Part shown: piece by piece, positions 50,991 through 59,783 of the stretch | How the letters are laid out: each line of letters opens with the position of its first letter | Numbering within the stretch: the stretch's first letter is position 1 | Assembly: GCF_036090055.1 (NCBI RefSeq) | Contig: NZ_CP107970.1 | Coordinates: forward strand, 1,428,501-1,492,500 | Length of the DNA stretch: 64,000 nt | Reading direction: 5' to 3' | Source of the DNA: Nocardioides sp. NBC_00368 | GTDB taxonomy: Bacteria > Actinomycetota > Actinomycetes > Propionibacteriales > Nocardioidaceae | Program-made: the position numbers and the translations under genes | Notes under the pieces: model-generated | The model's input: the letters and a program-made list of their open reading frames with translations, nothing else | The model's database searches: none | Told to the model about the DNA's origin: nothing

Positions 50991-51485
50991 TCAGAGCACC
51001 TTGGTGCCGTACATCTCCCCCAGCGGGTCGGCGAGGAGCTCGAGCCGCTCGCCGTCGGGTCCCTTGAAGTAGATCGACGACTTGGACTCGACCATGTAGT
51101 CGATCCCGGCGTCGTCGAGCTTGGCGCGCAGGTAGTCCCACTTCTCGTGGGTCACCGAGATCGCGATGTGGTGCAGCCCACCGAGGACCTCCGCGTACTC
51201 CCCCAGGTCGAGCCCGGGAAGGGTGAAGAAGGCCAGCAGGTTGCCCGCTCCGACGTCGAAGAAGAAGTGGTCGGAGCCGGCGTAGTCACGGTTCTCGAAG
51301 ATCTCGGTCAGCGGGAACTCCAGGAGTCCCTGGTAGAAGTCGATCGACCTGCGTACGTCGGAGGAGAGCAGCGCGGTGTGGTGGATCCCCCGGGCCGTGC
51401 TGGCCGGGCGGGCGCCCTCCTCACGGAGGTACTCCTTCTTGATCCGCTCACGGTCCTTCGTGATGAAGTCCATGTCGATGCTCAT
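50991..51485 (-). CDS. VOC-family (glyoxalase/dioxygenase-fold) protein
   Basis: 164 aa. Two beta-alpha-beta-beta-beta modules with candidate metal ligands His in GIHHTALLSSDVRRSIDFYQGLL (about 35), His in GGLHHIAISV (about 105) and Glu in GPDGERLELLADP. Metal-dependent isomerase or dioxygenase chemistry is possible. It starts 24 bp after the DinB/MDMPI gene on the same strand, with AGGAG before the start, so the two are one operon. The divergent MarR gene may control them. Confidence 0.85.
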   Translation of the reverse strand: MSIDMDFITKDRERIKKEYLREEGARPASTARGIHHTALLSSDVRRSIDFYQGLLEFPLTEIFENRDYAGSDHFFFDVGAGNLLAFFTLPGLDLGEYAEVLGGLHHIAISVTHEKWDYLRAKLDDAGIDYMVESKSSIYFKGPDGERLELLADPLGEMYGTKVL

Positions 51486-51509
51486 CGTGCTCTCCTCATG
51501 CCATGACTC

Positions 51510-52328
51510 TCAGATCCTGAAGAAGCTGCCCAGGAACTCTGCGGCGACCGCGGGGTCGCCCTTGACGGTGCCGGCGTTGGTCCGGCCGTACGCGGTCAGC
51601 ACGAAGCTGGCCGGGTCGAATTCGATGATCGTCTCGACACCGTCGAACGATCCGGGTTCCTGCTGGAGGCCGTCGGCGCCGAGCGTCATCCGGGTGCCAC
51701 CGGCGTGCGCGCCGGAGGTGATGGCGATGCCGACCTCGAGCGGCTCCGCCGCGGGCGTACGCGCCACGGTGTTGGCCCACAGGATGTTGCACAGCGGCAC
51801 CAGCATGTCGGCGGAGTCCGCCGCCAGCGCGTGCGGACGACCGAGGCCCTCGCGGATGTCCCAGCTGTGCAGCGTGTAGTCGACCAGCGCGAAGACCGGG
51901 TAGAACGCCGCCGGGAGCGGGCCCATGTACTTGTGCGGGACAGTCAGGCCCATCCAGTCGTCGGCGCTGAGGCCCTCGAAGATCGCCAGCTCCTTGGCGA
52001 GCGCCGTCCGGCAGCGCTCGACCAGCTCGGCGCGCGAGACGCCCTCGAACTGGCGGGCGCCCTTGTCGACGTGGGTCGCCATCTCGGTGAGCGGCACCAG
52101 CTCCGGCGCCTCCCCCTTGCCTGCGGCGGCGTCGAAGCTGCGGAAGTAGGTCTCGGTGGTGTCGACCAGGTGGCCGACGACGTTCGCGGCGGTCCACGCG
52201 CCCGAGGCGGTCGGGCCGTTCCAGGCCCGATCGTCTGCGACGAGGGCGAACATCCCGTCCGCCTCGCGGCGGATCAGGTCCAGCAGGGTCTCCTTGCTGG
52301 AGGCGTCCATGAAGTTCCACGTGCTCAT
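51510..52328 (-). CDS. DinB/maleylpyruvate-isomerase-like (mycothiol-dependent) protein
   Basis: 272 aa from the ATG at 52328. The N-terminal four-helix MDMPI-type domain has AWTAANVVGHLVDTTETYFRSFD (metal His) and, later, FALVDYTLHSWDIREGLGRPH (second metal His). The C-terminal sterol-carrier-like part (about 190-272) ends in GDPAVAAEFLGSFFRI. Such actinobacterial proteins use mycothiol as cofactor or transfer partner; the substrate is unknown. It is cotranscribed with the VOC gene. Confidence 0.83.
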   Translation of the reverse strand: MSTWNFMDASSKETLLDLIRREADGMFALVADDRAWNGPTASGAWTAANVVGHLVDTTETYFRSFDAAAGKGEAPELVPLTEMATHVDKGARQFEGVSRAELVERCRTALAKELAIFEGLSADDWMGLTVPHKYMGPLPAAFYPVFALVDYTLHSWDIREGLGRPHALAADSADMLVPLCNILWANTVARTPAAEPLEVGIAITSGAHAGGTRMTLGADGLQQEPGSFDGVETIIEFDPASFVLTAYGRTNAGTVKGDPAVAAEFLGSFFRI

Positions 52329-52444
52329 CAGTCGGGATCCTCTCTGGCCGCGCCTCTGCGACCAGTCTAGTTTCTGCGTCAACAGTTGCTCTGAGCGGGC
52401 GGTGCTGCTGAAAGCACCGGTTCCGACTCGGTAAGGTGTACCTC

Positions 52445-52936
52445 ATGGACGAGGTCAAGTGGCTCAGTAACGACGAACAGGTCGCGTGGCGTTCCTGGCT
52501 CGCCGTCAACGCACAGCTCACCGCGCGCATGAACCGCGACCTCCAAGCCAAGAACGGCCTCTCCCTCGCCGACTACGACGTCCTGGTCAACCTGACCGAC
52601 GTCCCCGACCGCTCGCTGCGGATGTACGAGCTCGGTGACAAGCTGCAGTGGGAGAAGAGCCGGCTCTCGCGCCAGGTCATGCGGATGGCCGCCCGTGGGC
52701 TCGTCGAGCGCCGCGAGTGCCTCGACGACCGGCGCGGTGCCTACGTCGACCTCACCCCGGCCGGGCTCGAGGCGATCGAGGCCGCTGCCCCTGAGCACGT
52801 CAGGCTGATCCGGCAGGTCATGTTCGACGCCTTCACCCCCGAGGAGGTCGCCGCTCTGACCAAGCTCTATCAGGGCGTGCTGGAGCGCCTCGAGGTCAAG
52901 GCTCCCTCGGTCAACGCGGACGGCTCCGCCGCCTGA
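52445..52936 (+). CDS. MarR-family transcriptional regulator
   Basis: 163 aa from the ATG at 52445, with GGTAAGG upstream. The winged helix (about 37-110) shows GLSLADYDVLVNLTDVPDRSLRMYELGDKLQWEKSRLSRQVMRMAARGLVERRE, with the wing at DDRRGAYVDLTPAG. MarR repressors respond to phenolic or electrophilic compounds. It is divergent from the MDMPI-VOC operon across a ~115-bp gap and probably represses it, a typical detoxification layout. Confidence 0.9.
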   Translation: MDEVKWLSNDEQVAWRSWLAVNAQLTARMNRDLQAKNGLSLADYDVLVNLTDVPDRSLRMYELGDKLQWEKSRLSRQVMRMAARGLVERRECLDDRRGAYVDLTPAGLEAIEAAAPEHVRLIRQVMFDAFTPEEVAALTKLYQGVLERLEVKAPSVNADGSAA

Positions 52937-52954
52937 GCAGCTCGCGACGTACGT

Positions 52955-52990
52955 CGGGCCCGCAGATCACCGTGGTGACCTGCGGGCCCG
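52955..52990. terminator. Hairpin between the MarR gene and der
   Basis: CGGGCCCGCAG (52955-52965) pairs with CTGCGGGCCCG (52980-52990), with an inner TCACC/GGTGA stem after one A:C mismatch. It lies between convergent genes. Confidence 0.8.
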
Positions 52991-53011
52991 TTGCGTTGGG
53001 TCCGTGCGCTG

Positions 53012-54397
53012 CTAGCGCTTGCGCTTCTCCCGGACGCGCTGCTGAAGCACGATCGGCGTGCCGACGAAGCCGAACTCCTCGCGCAGCCGGCGCTCGATGA
53101 AGCGCTCGTAGGAGGCGTCGAGCTTGCCGCTGGTGAACAGGATGAAGGTCGGCGGCGCGGTCGAGGGCTGCGTGCCGAACAGGATCTTCGGCTGCTTGCC
53201 CGAGCGGACCGGGTGCGGGTGCTCGGCGACGAGGCGGCCGAGGAACGAGTTGAGCGCGCCGGTGCCGATGCGCGTCTCCCAGCCCTCGAGGGCCTTGTCG
53301 AGGGCGGGGACCAGGCGGTCGACGTGCCAGCCGGTGCGTGCGGTGATGTTGATCCGCGGCGCCCACTGCACCTGGACCAGCTCCCGCTCGATCTCGCGGT
53401 CGAGCTGCCAGCGACGGTCCTCGTCGACGAGGTCCCACTTGTTGAAGGCGATCACGAGCGCGCGACCGGCCTCGCGGACGGTCTGCAGGATCCGGATGTC
53501 CTGCTCGGAGATCTTCTCGCCGCCGTCGATGACCAGCACGGCCACCTCGGCGCGGTCGATCGCGGTGGTGGTGCGCAGGGACGCGTAGTACTCGTGGCCG
53601 CTGGACTCCTTGACGCGCTTGCGGATGCCCGCGGTGTCGATGAAGCGCCACTCGCGGCCGCCGAGCTCGATCAGCTCGTCGACCGGGTCCACGGTCGTGC
53701 CGGCGACGTTGTCGACGACGGCCCGCTCCTCCTTGGCCAGCTTGTTGAGCAGGGAGGACTTGCCGACGTTGGGCTTGCCGACCAGCGCGATCCGACGCGG
53801 GCCGCCGATCTCGGTGCCCTCGGGGAGCGGCGGCGGGTCGGGGAGCACCGCGAGGATCGCGTCGAGCATGTCGCCCGAGCCGCGGCCGTGGAGCGCGGAG
53901 ACCGGCCAGGGCTCACCGAGCCCGAGGTTCCACAGCGCGGACGCCTCCGCCTCGGTGCGCATGTCGTCGACCTTGTTGGCGACCAGGACGACCGGCTTGC
54001 CGGACTTGCGCAGGATGCGTACGACCGCCTCGTCGGCGTCGGTGATGCCGACGGTCGCGTCGACCACGAAGAGGACGGCGTCGGCCAGGGAGACCGCGAT
54101 CTCGGCCTGGGCGGCGATCCGCTCGGCCAGGCCCTGGGCGTCGGGGTCCCAGCCGCCGGTGTCGACCAGCGTGAAGGCCTTGCCGTTCCAGTCGGCGTCG
54201 TAGGAGACGCGGTCGCGGGTCACGCCGGGTACGTCCTGGACGACCGCCTCGCGGCGGCCGATGATCCGGTTGACCAGAGTCGACTTCCCGACGTTGGGGC
54301 GGCCGACGACGGCCACGACGGGCTGCGGCCCGGCCGGGGTCTCGTCAGTCTCGTGCAGGTCTCGTACGTCTTCGTACGAGACGTCGGGGTCAGTCAT
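53012..54397 (-). CDS. der: Ribosome-assembly GTPase Der (EngA)
   Basis: 461 aa with two GTPase domains: G1 GRPNVGKST (32-40) with NKVD (141-144), and G1 GKPNVGKSS (207-215) with NKWD (about 325). A KH-like C-terminal domain ends in VLQQRVREKRKR. Der is needed for 50S subunit assembly. It is last in the parA-scpA-scpB-rluB-tyrA-cmk-plsC-der order and overlaps plsC by 8 bp. Confidence 0.97.
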   Translation of the reverse strand: MTDPDVSYEDVRDLHETDETPAGPQPVVAVVGRPNVGKSTLVNRIIGRREAVVQDVPGVTRDRVSYDADWNGKAFTLVDTGGWDPDAQGLAERIAAQAEIAVSLADAVLFVVDATVGITDADEAVVRILRKSGKPVVLVANKVDDMRTEAEASALWNLGLGEPWPVSALHGRGSGDMLDAILAVLPDPPPLPEGTEIGGPRRIALVGKPNVGKSSLLNKLAKEERAVVDNVAGTTVDPVDELIELGGREWRFIDTAGIRKRVKESSGHEYYASLRTTTAIDRAEVAVLVIDGGEKISEQDIRILQTVREAGRALVIAFNKWDLVDEDRRWQLDREIERELVQVQWAPRINITARTGWHVDRLVPALDKALEGWETRIGTGALNSFLGRLVAEHPHPVRSGKQPKILFGTQPSTAPPTFILFTSGKLDASYERFIERRLREEFGFVGTPIVLQQRVREKRKR

Positions 54398-55130
54398 TGT
54401 TCTCCTCGCTAGGTAGCGGACCGGGCAGTTCGCGACCGGTCAACGCCAGGGCATGGTCCTGTTGGACCTGCATGTGCTTCTGGAGCAAACCCGAGACATG
54501 CCCGACTTGTTCCCTGGTACGCGGCCAGCCTACGCGCTCCACGTGGAAAGGCTCGCCATAGACGATGTCGATCCGGGCACCTTTGTGCGGCAGCGAGGAG
54601 ACCCCGCCGCCCGGGTCGCGGCTGCCGAGCATGGTCACGGGCACCACCGGAGCGCCCGAGGCGAGCGCGAGGTAGGCGGCGCCGCGGTTGAACCGGACCA
54701 GGTCGCCGGCACCGCGGGTGCCCTCGGGATAGATGCCCATCGCGTTGCCCTCGCGCAGCACCTTCAGCGCCATCTTCACCGCGGCCGGGTCGCTGCCGAA
54801 CCGGTAGAGCGGGATCTGCCCCGCCCAGCGCAGGAACGGCCCGAGGAACCAGTGCTCGAACATCTCGAGCTTGGTCAGGGCGTGCACGGGACGCGGCGTG
54901 AAGATCGCCAGCAGCGGTCCGTCGATGATCCCGATGTGGTTGGAGGCGAAGACGACCGGCCCCGTCGCCGGGATGTTGCCGGTCTCGTGCAGCCGGACGT
55001 CGAAACGGCGACGGATCAGCCACCGGGCGTAGACGTTGATGTGGTAGAGCGCCCACCGGCTCGGGTGCGGGACCCCGTCCGTAGGAGGGAGGTCGGTGCG
55101 GGGTGTGCCCGCGGGCGGGCTCGCGCTCAC
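54390..55130 (-). CDS. 1-acylglycerol-3-phosphate acyltransferase-like protein (PlsC family)
   Basis: 246 aa from the GTG at 55130, which overlaps the cmk stop (GTGA). The acyltransferase motifs are block I SNHIGIIDGPLL (HxxxxD variant NHIGIID), block III YPEGTRG, and PVVPVTMLGS. It is expected to make phosphatidic acid from lysophosphatidate at the membrane. A plsC-like gene between cmk and der is common in Nocardioidaceae and streptomycetes. Confidence 0.9.
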   Translation of the reverse strand: MSASPPAGTPRTDLPPTDGVPHPSRWALYHINVYARWLIRRRFDVRLHETGNIPATGPVVFASNHIGIIDGPLLAIFTPRPVHALTKLEMFEHWFLGPFLRWAGQIPLYRFGSDPAAVKMALKVLREGNAMGIYPEGTRGAGDLVRFNRGAAYLALASGAPVVPVTMLGSRDPGGGVSSLPHKGARIDIVYGEPFHVERVGWPRTREQVGHVSGLLQKHMQVQQDHALALTGRELPGPLPSEENND

Positions 55131-55846
55131 TCCCCCGCCTTGTCGGATGTGCCGCGGGCGTTGGTCGCGACGAGCTCGACCACCAGCTGGATGACCTCCT
55201 CCAGCGTGTAGGGCGTCGTGTCCAGGTGGGTGGCGCCCTCCGGCACCGCCGCACCGCCCTTGGTGGAGTCGATCTTGTCGCGGTTCTCCAGCGAGGCGCG
55301 GACGGCCTCGGCGTCGCTGCCGCCCTCCTCGGCGGCGCGGCGGGCAGCGCGGGCGGCGGGGTCGGCGGTGACGTACAGCTTCAGCTCGGCGGCTGGCCAG
55401 ACCGCGGTGCCGATGTCGCGGCCCTCGACCACGATGCCGGAGCCGGCGGCCAGCGCCTGCTCGATCTCCTGCTGCTGGAGGGCGATCAGGCGGGCGCGGA
55501 CCTCGCGGACCGTGGCGACCGGGGAGACGGCGGCGTTGACCCGGTCGCTGCGGATCTCGACCGAGACGTCGGATCCGTCGAGGGCGATCGTCGGGCCGAG
55601 CGGGTCGGTGCCGGAGGTGATCACGGGCTTGCCGGCCGCCGCCGCGACGGCGTCGGCGTCGTGCACGTCGATGTCGTTGCTGAGCATCCACCAGGTCATC
55701 GCCCGGTACATCGCGCCCGTGTCGAGGTAGCGCATCCCGAGGCGGTCGGCGACCCCACGCGAGGTGCTCGACTTCCCGGAGCCGGAGGTGCCGTCGACGG
55801 CGATGACGATGCGGGCGGGGTCAGTGGTGGGATTGCTGCTGCTCAC
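55127..55846 (-). CDS. cmk: Cytidylate kinase
   Basis: 239 aa from the GTG at 55846, 10 bp after the tyrA stop; a longer reading upstream runs antisense-like over tyrA. The P-loop is DGTSGSGKSSTSRGVA (about 18-33), with YLDTGAMYRA, GRDIGTAVWPAAELKLYVTADPAARAARR, and ENRDKIDSTKGGAAVPEGA (substrate loop). It converts CMP and dCMP to the diphosphates. It is part of the conserved block. Confidence 0.94.
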   Translation of the reverse strand: MSSSNPTTDPARIVIAVDGTSGSGKSSTSRGVADRLGMRYLDTGAMYRAMTWWMLSNDIDVHDADAVAAAAGKPVITSGTDPLGPTIALDGSDVSVEIRSDRVNAAVSPVATVREVRARLIALQQQEIEQALAAGSGIVVEGRDIGTAVWPAAELKLYVTADPAARAARRAAEEGGSDAEAVRASLENRDKIDSTKGGAAVPEGATHLDTTPYTLEEVIQLVVELVATNARGTSDKAGE

Positions 55847-55856
55847 GGGCGGGAGC

Positions 55857-56957
55857 CTACCGGTGAGCGACCCAACCCCGGGACTCCAGAACCCTCTGCA
55901 TCCGGTCGGCCGCGTCCTCGGCCACGACCAGCTCCATGACACCCACCGGACGACCCGGGTCGTGGTCGATGCGTACGTCCTCGATGTTGACGCCGCTCTC
56001 CCCCGCGTCCGCGAAGAGCCGGGCCAGGTTGCCGGGCTCGTCGGGCACCGTGACGTAGACGATCGCCTGCGCGGTCTGCGGCCGGCCGTGCTTGCCGGGG
56101 ATGGCGCGGGTGCCGGCCTGCCCCTCCTTGAGGAGTACGTCCAGGGCGGCCGCGTCGCCGTTGCCGACGGCCGCGATCATCTCGTCGAGCTGGGCGCGCA
56201 CCTCGGTGAGCAGGTCGGTCACCGCGCGGGCGTTGCCGGCCACGATCTGGCCGTAGAGGCCCGGGTCGCCGGCGGCCACCCGGGTCACGTCGCGTACGCC
56301 CTGGCCGCTGAGGCCGAGGTGTCCCTCGGGCGCCACCGCGAGCCGACCCGCCACCAGGGCCGCCATCAAGTGCGGTACGTGGGAGGTGCGGGCCACCGCC
56401 TGGTCGTGGTCCTCGGGCGTGAGGGTCAGCGCGACGCCGCCGCACAGGGTGGCGAGCTCGCCGACGAGCTCGGTCGCCGCCGGGTCGGCCTCCGGGTGCG
56501 GCGTGACCGCCCACGGCCGCCCCTCGAACAGCGTCGCGGTCGCGGCCAGAGGCCCGGAGCGCTCGCTGCCGGCCATCGGGTGCCCGCCGACGTAGCGGCG
56601 TACGTCGGCGGGGCTGTGCTCACGCACGTAGGCCAGCGGTGACGCCTTGACGCTGCCGACGTCGGTGACGACCGCTTCGGGGCTGTCGGCGAGCGCTCGG
56701 GTGATCACCTCACCGAGGTGCGCCGGCGGGACCGCGACGACGACCAACTGAGGCGTGTCGCCGGGCTTGCGACGGCGGCCGGCGCCGAGGCCGGTCGCGG
56801 TGCGTACGTGACTGGCGACCGAGTCGCTGAGGAGGACGTCGAGACCGGCCGCGGCGCACGCCAGCGCCACGGACGTGCCCAGCAGCCCGACGCCGACGAT
56901 CTCGACCGGGCCGGTCAGACTCGACAACCGTCCCCCTGCTTCCCCGGTCCGTGTCAT
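55857..56957 (-). CDS. tyrA: Prephenate dehydrogenase with C-terminal ACT domain
   Basis: 366 aa. The NAD-binding start is PVEIVGVGLLGTSVALACAAAG (about 17-38). The catalytic part has VTDVGSVK and the GGHPMAGSERSGP histidine. The C-terminal ACT domain (about 290-360; IVYVTVPDEPGNLARLFADAGESGVNIEDVRI) probably senses tyrosine. It makes 4-hydroxyphenylpyruvate for tyrosine synthesis. It normally follows rluB directly in this block; three accessory genes separate them here. Confidence 0.94.
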   Translation of the reverse strand: MTRTGEAGGRLSSLTGPVEIVGVGLLGTSVALACAAAGLDVLLSDSVASHVRTATGLGAGRRRKPGDTPQLVVVAVPPAHLGEVITRALADSPEAVVTDVGSVKASPLAYVREHSPADVRRYVGGHPMAGSERSGPLAATATLFEGRPWAVTPHPEADPAATELVGELATLCGGVALTLTPEDHDQAVARTSHVPHLMAALVAGRLAVAPEGHLGLSGQGVRDVTRVAAGDPGLYGQIVAGNARAVTDLLTEVRAQLDEMIAAVGNGDAAALDVLLKEGQAGTRAIPGKHGRPQTAQAIVYVTVPDEPGNLARLFADAGESGVNIEDVRIDHDPGRPVGVMELVVAEDAADRMQRVLESRGWVAHR

Positions 56958-56971
56958 GCGTCCAAGGCTAA

Positions 56972-56993
56972 AGGGTCGGTGCCTCTCGACCCT
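56972..56993 (-). terminator. Hairpin upstream of tyrA
   Basis: AGGGTCG (56972-56978) and CGACCCT (56987-56993) with an 8-nt loop, followed on the minus strand by TTTAG. It may end transcription from the accessory thrS-AraC-VOC run before tyrA. Confidence 0.4.
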
Positions 56994-57059
56994 CTTCGTC
57001 TCAGGCCTGCTGGTGCGCTGTCGCGGCCGGCGACCAAGGTGTGCGATATCGCCTGGCGA

Positions 57060-57458
57060 TCACGACGGCTGGTAGTTGCCGAACGACCAGGAGTTGCCCT
57101 CCGGGTCGGTGACCGTGCCGCCGCGACCGCCGTAGTCCTGGTCGACCATCGGCCGGTCCACGGTGGCGCCCGCGGCGACCGCCTTGTCGAAGACGGCGTC
57201 GGGGTCGTCGGTGATCAGGTAGGCCGAGGACGCACCGGTGTTCTTGATGCCGCCGTCCTCGCGTACCTGTCCGAACATCAGCCCTCCTCCGCCGGGCCAG
57301 AGCCATTCCGCGTGGTGCACGATGCCACCCTCGCGGTAGGTGGCGTGCTCGACGAAGCCGATCGCGCTCAGCCACTCCATCATCGCCTCGGCGTCCTCGA
57401 ACGCCATCGACTGCCAGTACTTGATCTTCGCTACGTCTGTGGTGGGTTCAGTGGTCAT
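57060..57458 (-). CDS. VOC-family protein (PhnB/glyoxalase-like)
   Basis: 132 aa from the ATG at 57458; an upstream TTG is less likely. It has the text KIKYWQSMAFEDAEAMMEWLSAIGF at the start and VTDPEGNSWSFGNYQP at the end, typical of small bleomycin-resistance/VOC proteins, with His in GIVHHAEWLWPGGG. No metal site can be assigned with certainty. It overlaps the AraC gene by 11 bp and is probably its partner or target. Confidence 0.82.
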   Translation of the reverse strand: MTTEPTTDVAKIKYWQSMAFEDAEAMMEWLSAIGFVEHATYREGGIVHHAEWLWPGGGGLMFGQVREDGGIKNTGASSAYLITDDPDAVFDKAVAAGATVDRPMVDQDYGGRGGTVTDPEGNSWSFGNYQPS

Positions 57459-58257
57459 GCCTCGAGTCAACCGGCTGGCGGTCGGCGAGGTCTTGAACGA
57501 ATGGGAACTCCTCGCGCAGCCACGTCGTCGGCGAACACCCCGCGAACTCCTGCCACTCCCGCGTCAGGTGCGCCTGGTCGGCGTAGCCGCAGATGCTCGC
57601 TGCCTGCGCCAGGGGTAGCCGGCCGACGAGACCGCGGGATCGGTCGAAGCGCGCCAGCCGCTGGAACTGCTTCGGCGCGACCCCGGTCTCGGCGCGCACC
57701 AGGTCGCTGATCCGCCGGCGGCTGTAGCCGACGTCGTCGGCCACCTCCTGCACGCCCGCTCCCCCGGTCAGCAGCGCCAGCGCCCGTCCGACCTCCGCCC
57801 TCGGCCCCGGCTCGCCGTGGCGCGCCAGCCCCGCGACCAGACCGGCGACGACCAACCGCTCCCACTGCCGCGGATCGGCCTCGGCCAGCTGCTCCGGCAG
57901 ATGCCGTACGCCGCCGGGTGCCGCGACCTCGTCGAGGGCCAGGAGCTCACCGCGCCAGGCCGCGGCCGGCATCCCGAACAGCGCCCGCACCCCGGCGGTC
58001 GTCAGCCCCAGCTGCACACCTCGCTGATAGCCGTGGTGATGGATGGTCGCCGGCCGGGTGTGCAGCCCGGAGACCAGCGACCACGCCGTCACCGCCTCGC
58101 TGCGGCTCCCCCACGAGGTGACCAGAGGATCGTCGACCGGCAGCACGAACGTCACCTCGGTCGACGGCATCCCCCGGTGCATCCCCGGCGCCCCGAAGTC
58201 CACGTCGTAGGCGATCAGCGACGTGACGTAGGGACGCAGCACGTCCGGCACGGCCAT
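57448..58257 (-). CDS. AraC-family transcriptional regulator
   Basis: 269 aa from the ATG at 58257. The N-terminal sensor (about 1-140) contains HRGMPSTEVTFVLPVDDPL and HHHGYQRGVQLGLTTAGVRALFG. The C-terminal double helix-turn-helix (about 155-255) has VQEVADDVGYSRRRISDLVRAETGVAPKQFQRLARF and then ASICGYADQAHLTREWQEFAGCSPTTW. It lies about 180 bp downstream of thrS on the same strand and overlaps the VOC gene, making a small accessory unit inside the conserved block. Confidence 0.88.
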   Translation of the reverse strand: MAVPDVLRPYVTSLIAYDVDFGAPGMHRGMPSTEVTFVLPVDDPLVTSWGSRSEAVTAWSLVSGLHTRPATIHHHGYQRGVQLGLTTAGVRALFGMPAAAWRGELLALDEVAAPGGVRHLPEQLAEADPRQWERLVVAGLVAGLARHGEPGPRAEVGRALALLTGGAGVQEVADDVGYSRRRISDLVRAETGVAPKQFQRLARFDRSRGLVGRLPLAQAASICGYADQAHLTREWQEFAGCSPTTWLREEFPFVQDLADRQPVDSRHDH

Positions 58258-58440
58258 GTCTCGATGGTGCCACGGTCGGCGCGGGTTGCCCATGCACTAT
58301 CGCCGACGACGGGCCGGGTGTGCGATAGAGCTGCGCGGTAGGCATGCCGAGACGTCACCCGCGTCGGCCGAGTCGGCACTTGACTGCCGACTCGGCCGAC
58401 GTGCGTGACGCCTCGGCGATCTCGGCCTCGCCGGCAGATC

Positions 58441-59679
58441 TCACCAGGAGACCTCTCCCGCCCGCGAGGCATAGGCCTTCTTCATCGCAGCCACCAGCCC
58501 GGCGACCGAGAGCCGGCGCTCGAGCCCCGCCGCGACGTCGCGTACCTGCACCTCCCCGACCTCGGCCTCGCTCGCCCCGATGACCGCGATGAGCGGTTCG
58601 CGCCGGCGCCGGGAGTCGCGGATCCGCGCGCCGAGCGAGCCGCCGTGGCCCAGACGCGGGCGGAGGCCTTCGGCGATGAGAGCGTCGACGAGCGCCCGGG
58701 CAGCCTCGTCCTGGGCCGAGGAGACGGGCAGGACGGCGAGCTGGACGGGCGCGAGCCACAGCGGGAGGCGGCCCTGGTAGCGCTCGAGCACCGCGGCGGT
58801 GACGCGTTCCATGGAGCCGACGGTGCCGCGGTGGACCATCACGACCCGCTGCCGGGAGCCGTCGGCGGCGTCGTAGGTCAGGTCGAAGCGCTCGGGCTGG
58901 TTGAAGTCGACCTGGACGGTCGCGATGGTCTCCTCGTGGCCACGCGGGTCGATGACCTGGAGGTCGAGCTTGGGCCCGTAGAAGGCGGCCGCGCCCGGCG
59001 CCTCGACGACCTCGGCGCCGGCCTCCGAGGCCGCCTTCCGCAACGCGTCCTCGGCACCACGCCACTGCTCGGCGGAGCCGAGGTAGGACGCTGAGTCGTC
59101 GCGGAGGGAGAGGCGTACGTAGTCGACCCGCAGCCCCAGGATCTGCTGGGCCTTCAGCGCCGAGAGCAGTGCCCTGCCCGCCTCCTCGGCGACCTGGTCG
59201 GGGCGGCAGAAGACGTGGGTGTCGTCGAGGTTGATCTGCCGCACCCGGCTCAGTCCGGACAGCACCCCGGAGCGCTCGGCACGGAACATCGGGGCGAGCT
59301 CGTGGAGCCGGATCGGGAGCTCGCGGTAGGAGTGCTGTCGGGCCCTGTAGACCAGTGCATGGTGTGGGCAGTTGGCGGGACGGAGCACGAGCTCGTCCTC
59401 GCTCTCCCCCTCGGGTCCCGACCCCAGGCGCATCGGCGGGAACATGTCGTCGGCGAACTTCGCCCAGTGGCCCGAGCGCTCGAAGAGCGCCCGCTTGCCG
59501 AGCACCGGGGTCTTGACCGGTACGCAGCCGTCGGCCCTGGCCAGGTCGGCGGCCAGCCGCTCCAGCTCGGCGAAGACGACGGCTCCGTCCGGCAGCCACA
59601 ACGGCAGACCGGACCCGGCCAGCGGGTCGGTCGCGAAGATGTCGAGGTCGCGGTTGAGGTCGCGATGATCGAGGTTCAT
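58441..59679 (-). CDS. thrS: Short threonyl-tRNA synthetase lacking TGS and editing domains
   Basis: 412 aa; housekeeping ThrRS is about 640-690 aa. The protein starts directly at the class II catalytic core. The three zinc ligands are intact: C104 (RPANCPHH), H155 (NLDDTHVFC) and H283 (MVHRGTVGSMER), with RGHEE, the YGPKLD motif and a C-terminal anticodon-binding domain (about 305-405). It should charge tRNA-Thr but cannot hydrolyse Ser-tRNA-Thr in cis. A second, full-length thrS elsewhere is expected. The start has AGGAG 7 bases upstream, but this is buried in a hairpin, and a Thr-codon leader precedes it. Confidence 0.92.
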   Translation of the reverse strand: MNLDHRDLNRDLDIFATDPLAGSGLPLWLPDGAVVFAELERLAADLARADGCVPVKTPVLGKRALFERSGHWAKFADDMFPPMRLGSGPEGESEDELVLRPANCPHHALVYRARQHSYRELPIRLHELAPMFRAERSGVLSGLSRVRQINLDDTHVFCRPDQVAEEAGRALLSALKAQQILGLRVDYVRLSLRDDSASYLGSAEQWRGAEDALRKAASEAGAEVVEAPGAAAFYGPKLDLQVIDPRGHEETIATVQVDFNQPERFDLTYDAADGSRQRVVMVHRGTVGSMERVTAAVLERYQGRLPLWLAPVQLAVLPVSSAQDEAARALVDALIAEGLRPRLGHGGSLGARIRDSRRRREPLIAVIGASEAEVGEVQVRDVAAGLERRLSVAGLVAAMKKAYASRAGEVSW

Positions 59680-59717
59680 GGTGATGCTCCTGAGGTCAAG
59701 GGCCCGGGAGCATCACC
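59680..59717 (-). promoter_or_regulatory. Ribosome-binding-site-sequestering hairpin before thrS
   Basis: In the mRNA, GGTGATGCTCC (59717-59707) pairs perfectly with GGAGCATCACC (59690-59680), immediately before the AUG at 59679. The 3' arm contains GGAG, the Shine-Dalgarno of thrS, so the stem would block initiation unless disrupted. Confidence 0.72.
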
Positions 59718-59731
59718 GCCGAGGACGAAGC

Positions 59732-59760
59732 ACCGCCCCGGAGCACTGCTCCGGGGCGGT
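59732..59760 (-). terminator. Attenuator-type terminator hairpin in the thrS leader
   Basis: ACCGCCCCGGAGCA and TGCTCCGGGGCGGT (59732-59745 and 59747-59760) are perfectly complementary over 14 bases around one central base, giving a very stable GC stem. The following bases on the minus strand (GCTTCGTCCTC) have only scattered U, so it may be a pause or factor-assisted terminator. It lies 23 bp after the leader stop codon. Confidence 0.7.
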
Positions 59761-59783
59761 CTGCGAAAGGTGTGGACAGCAGG

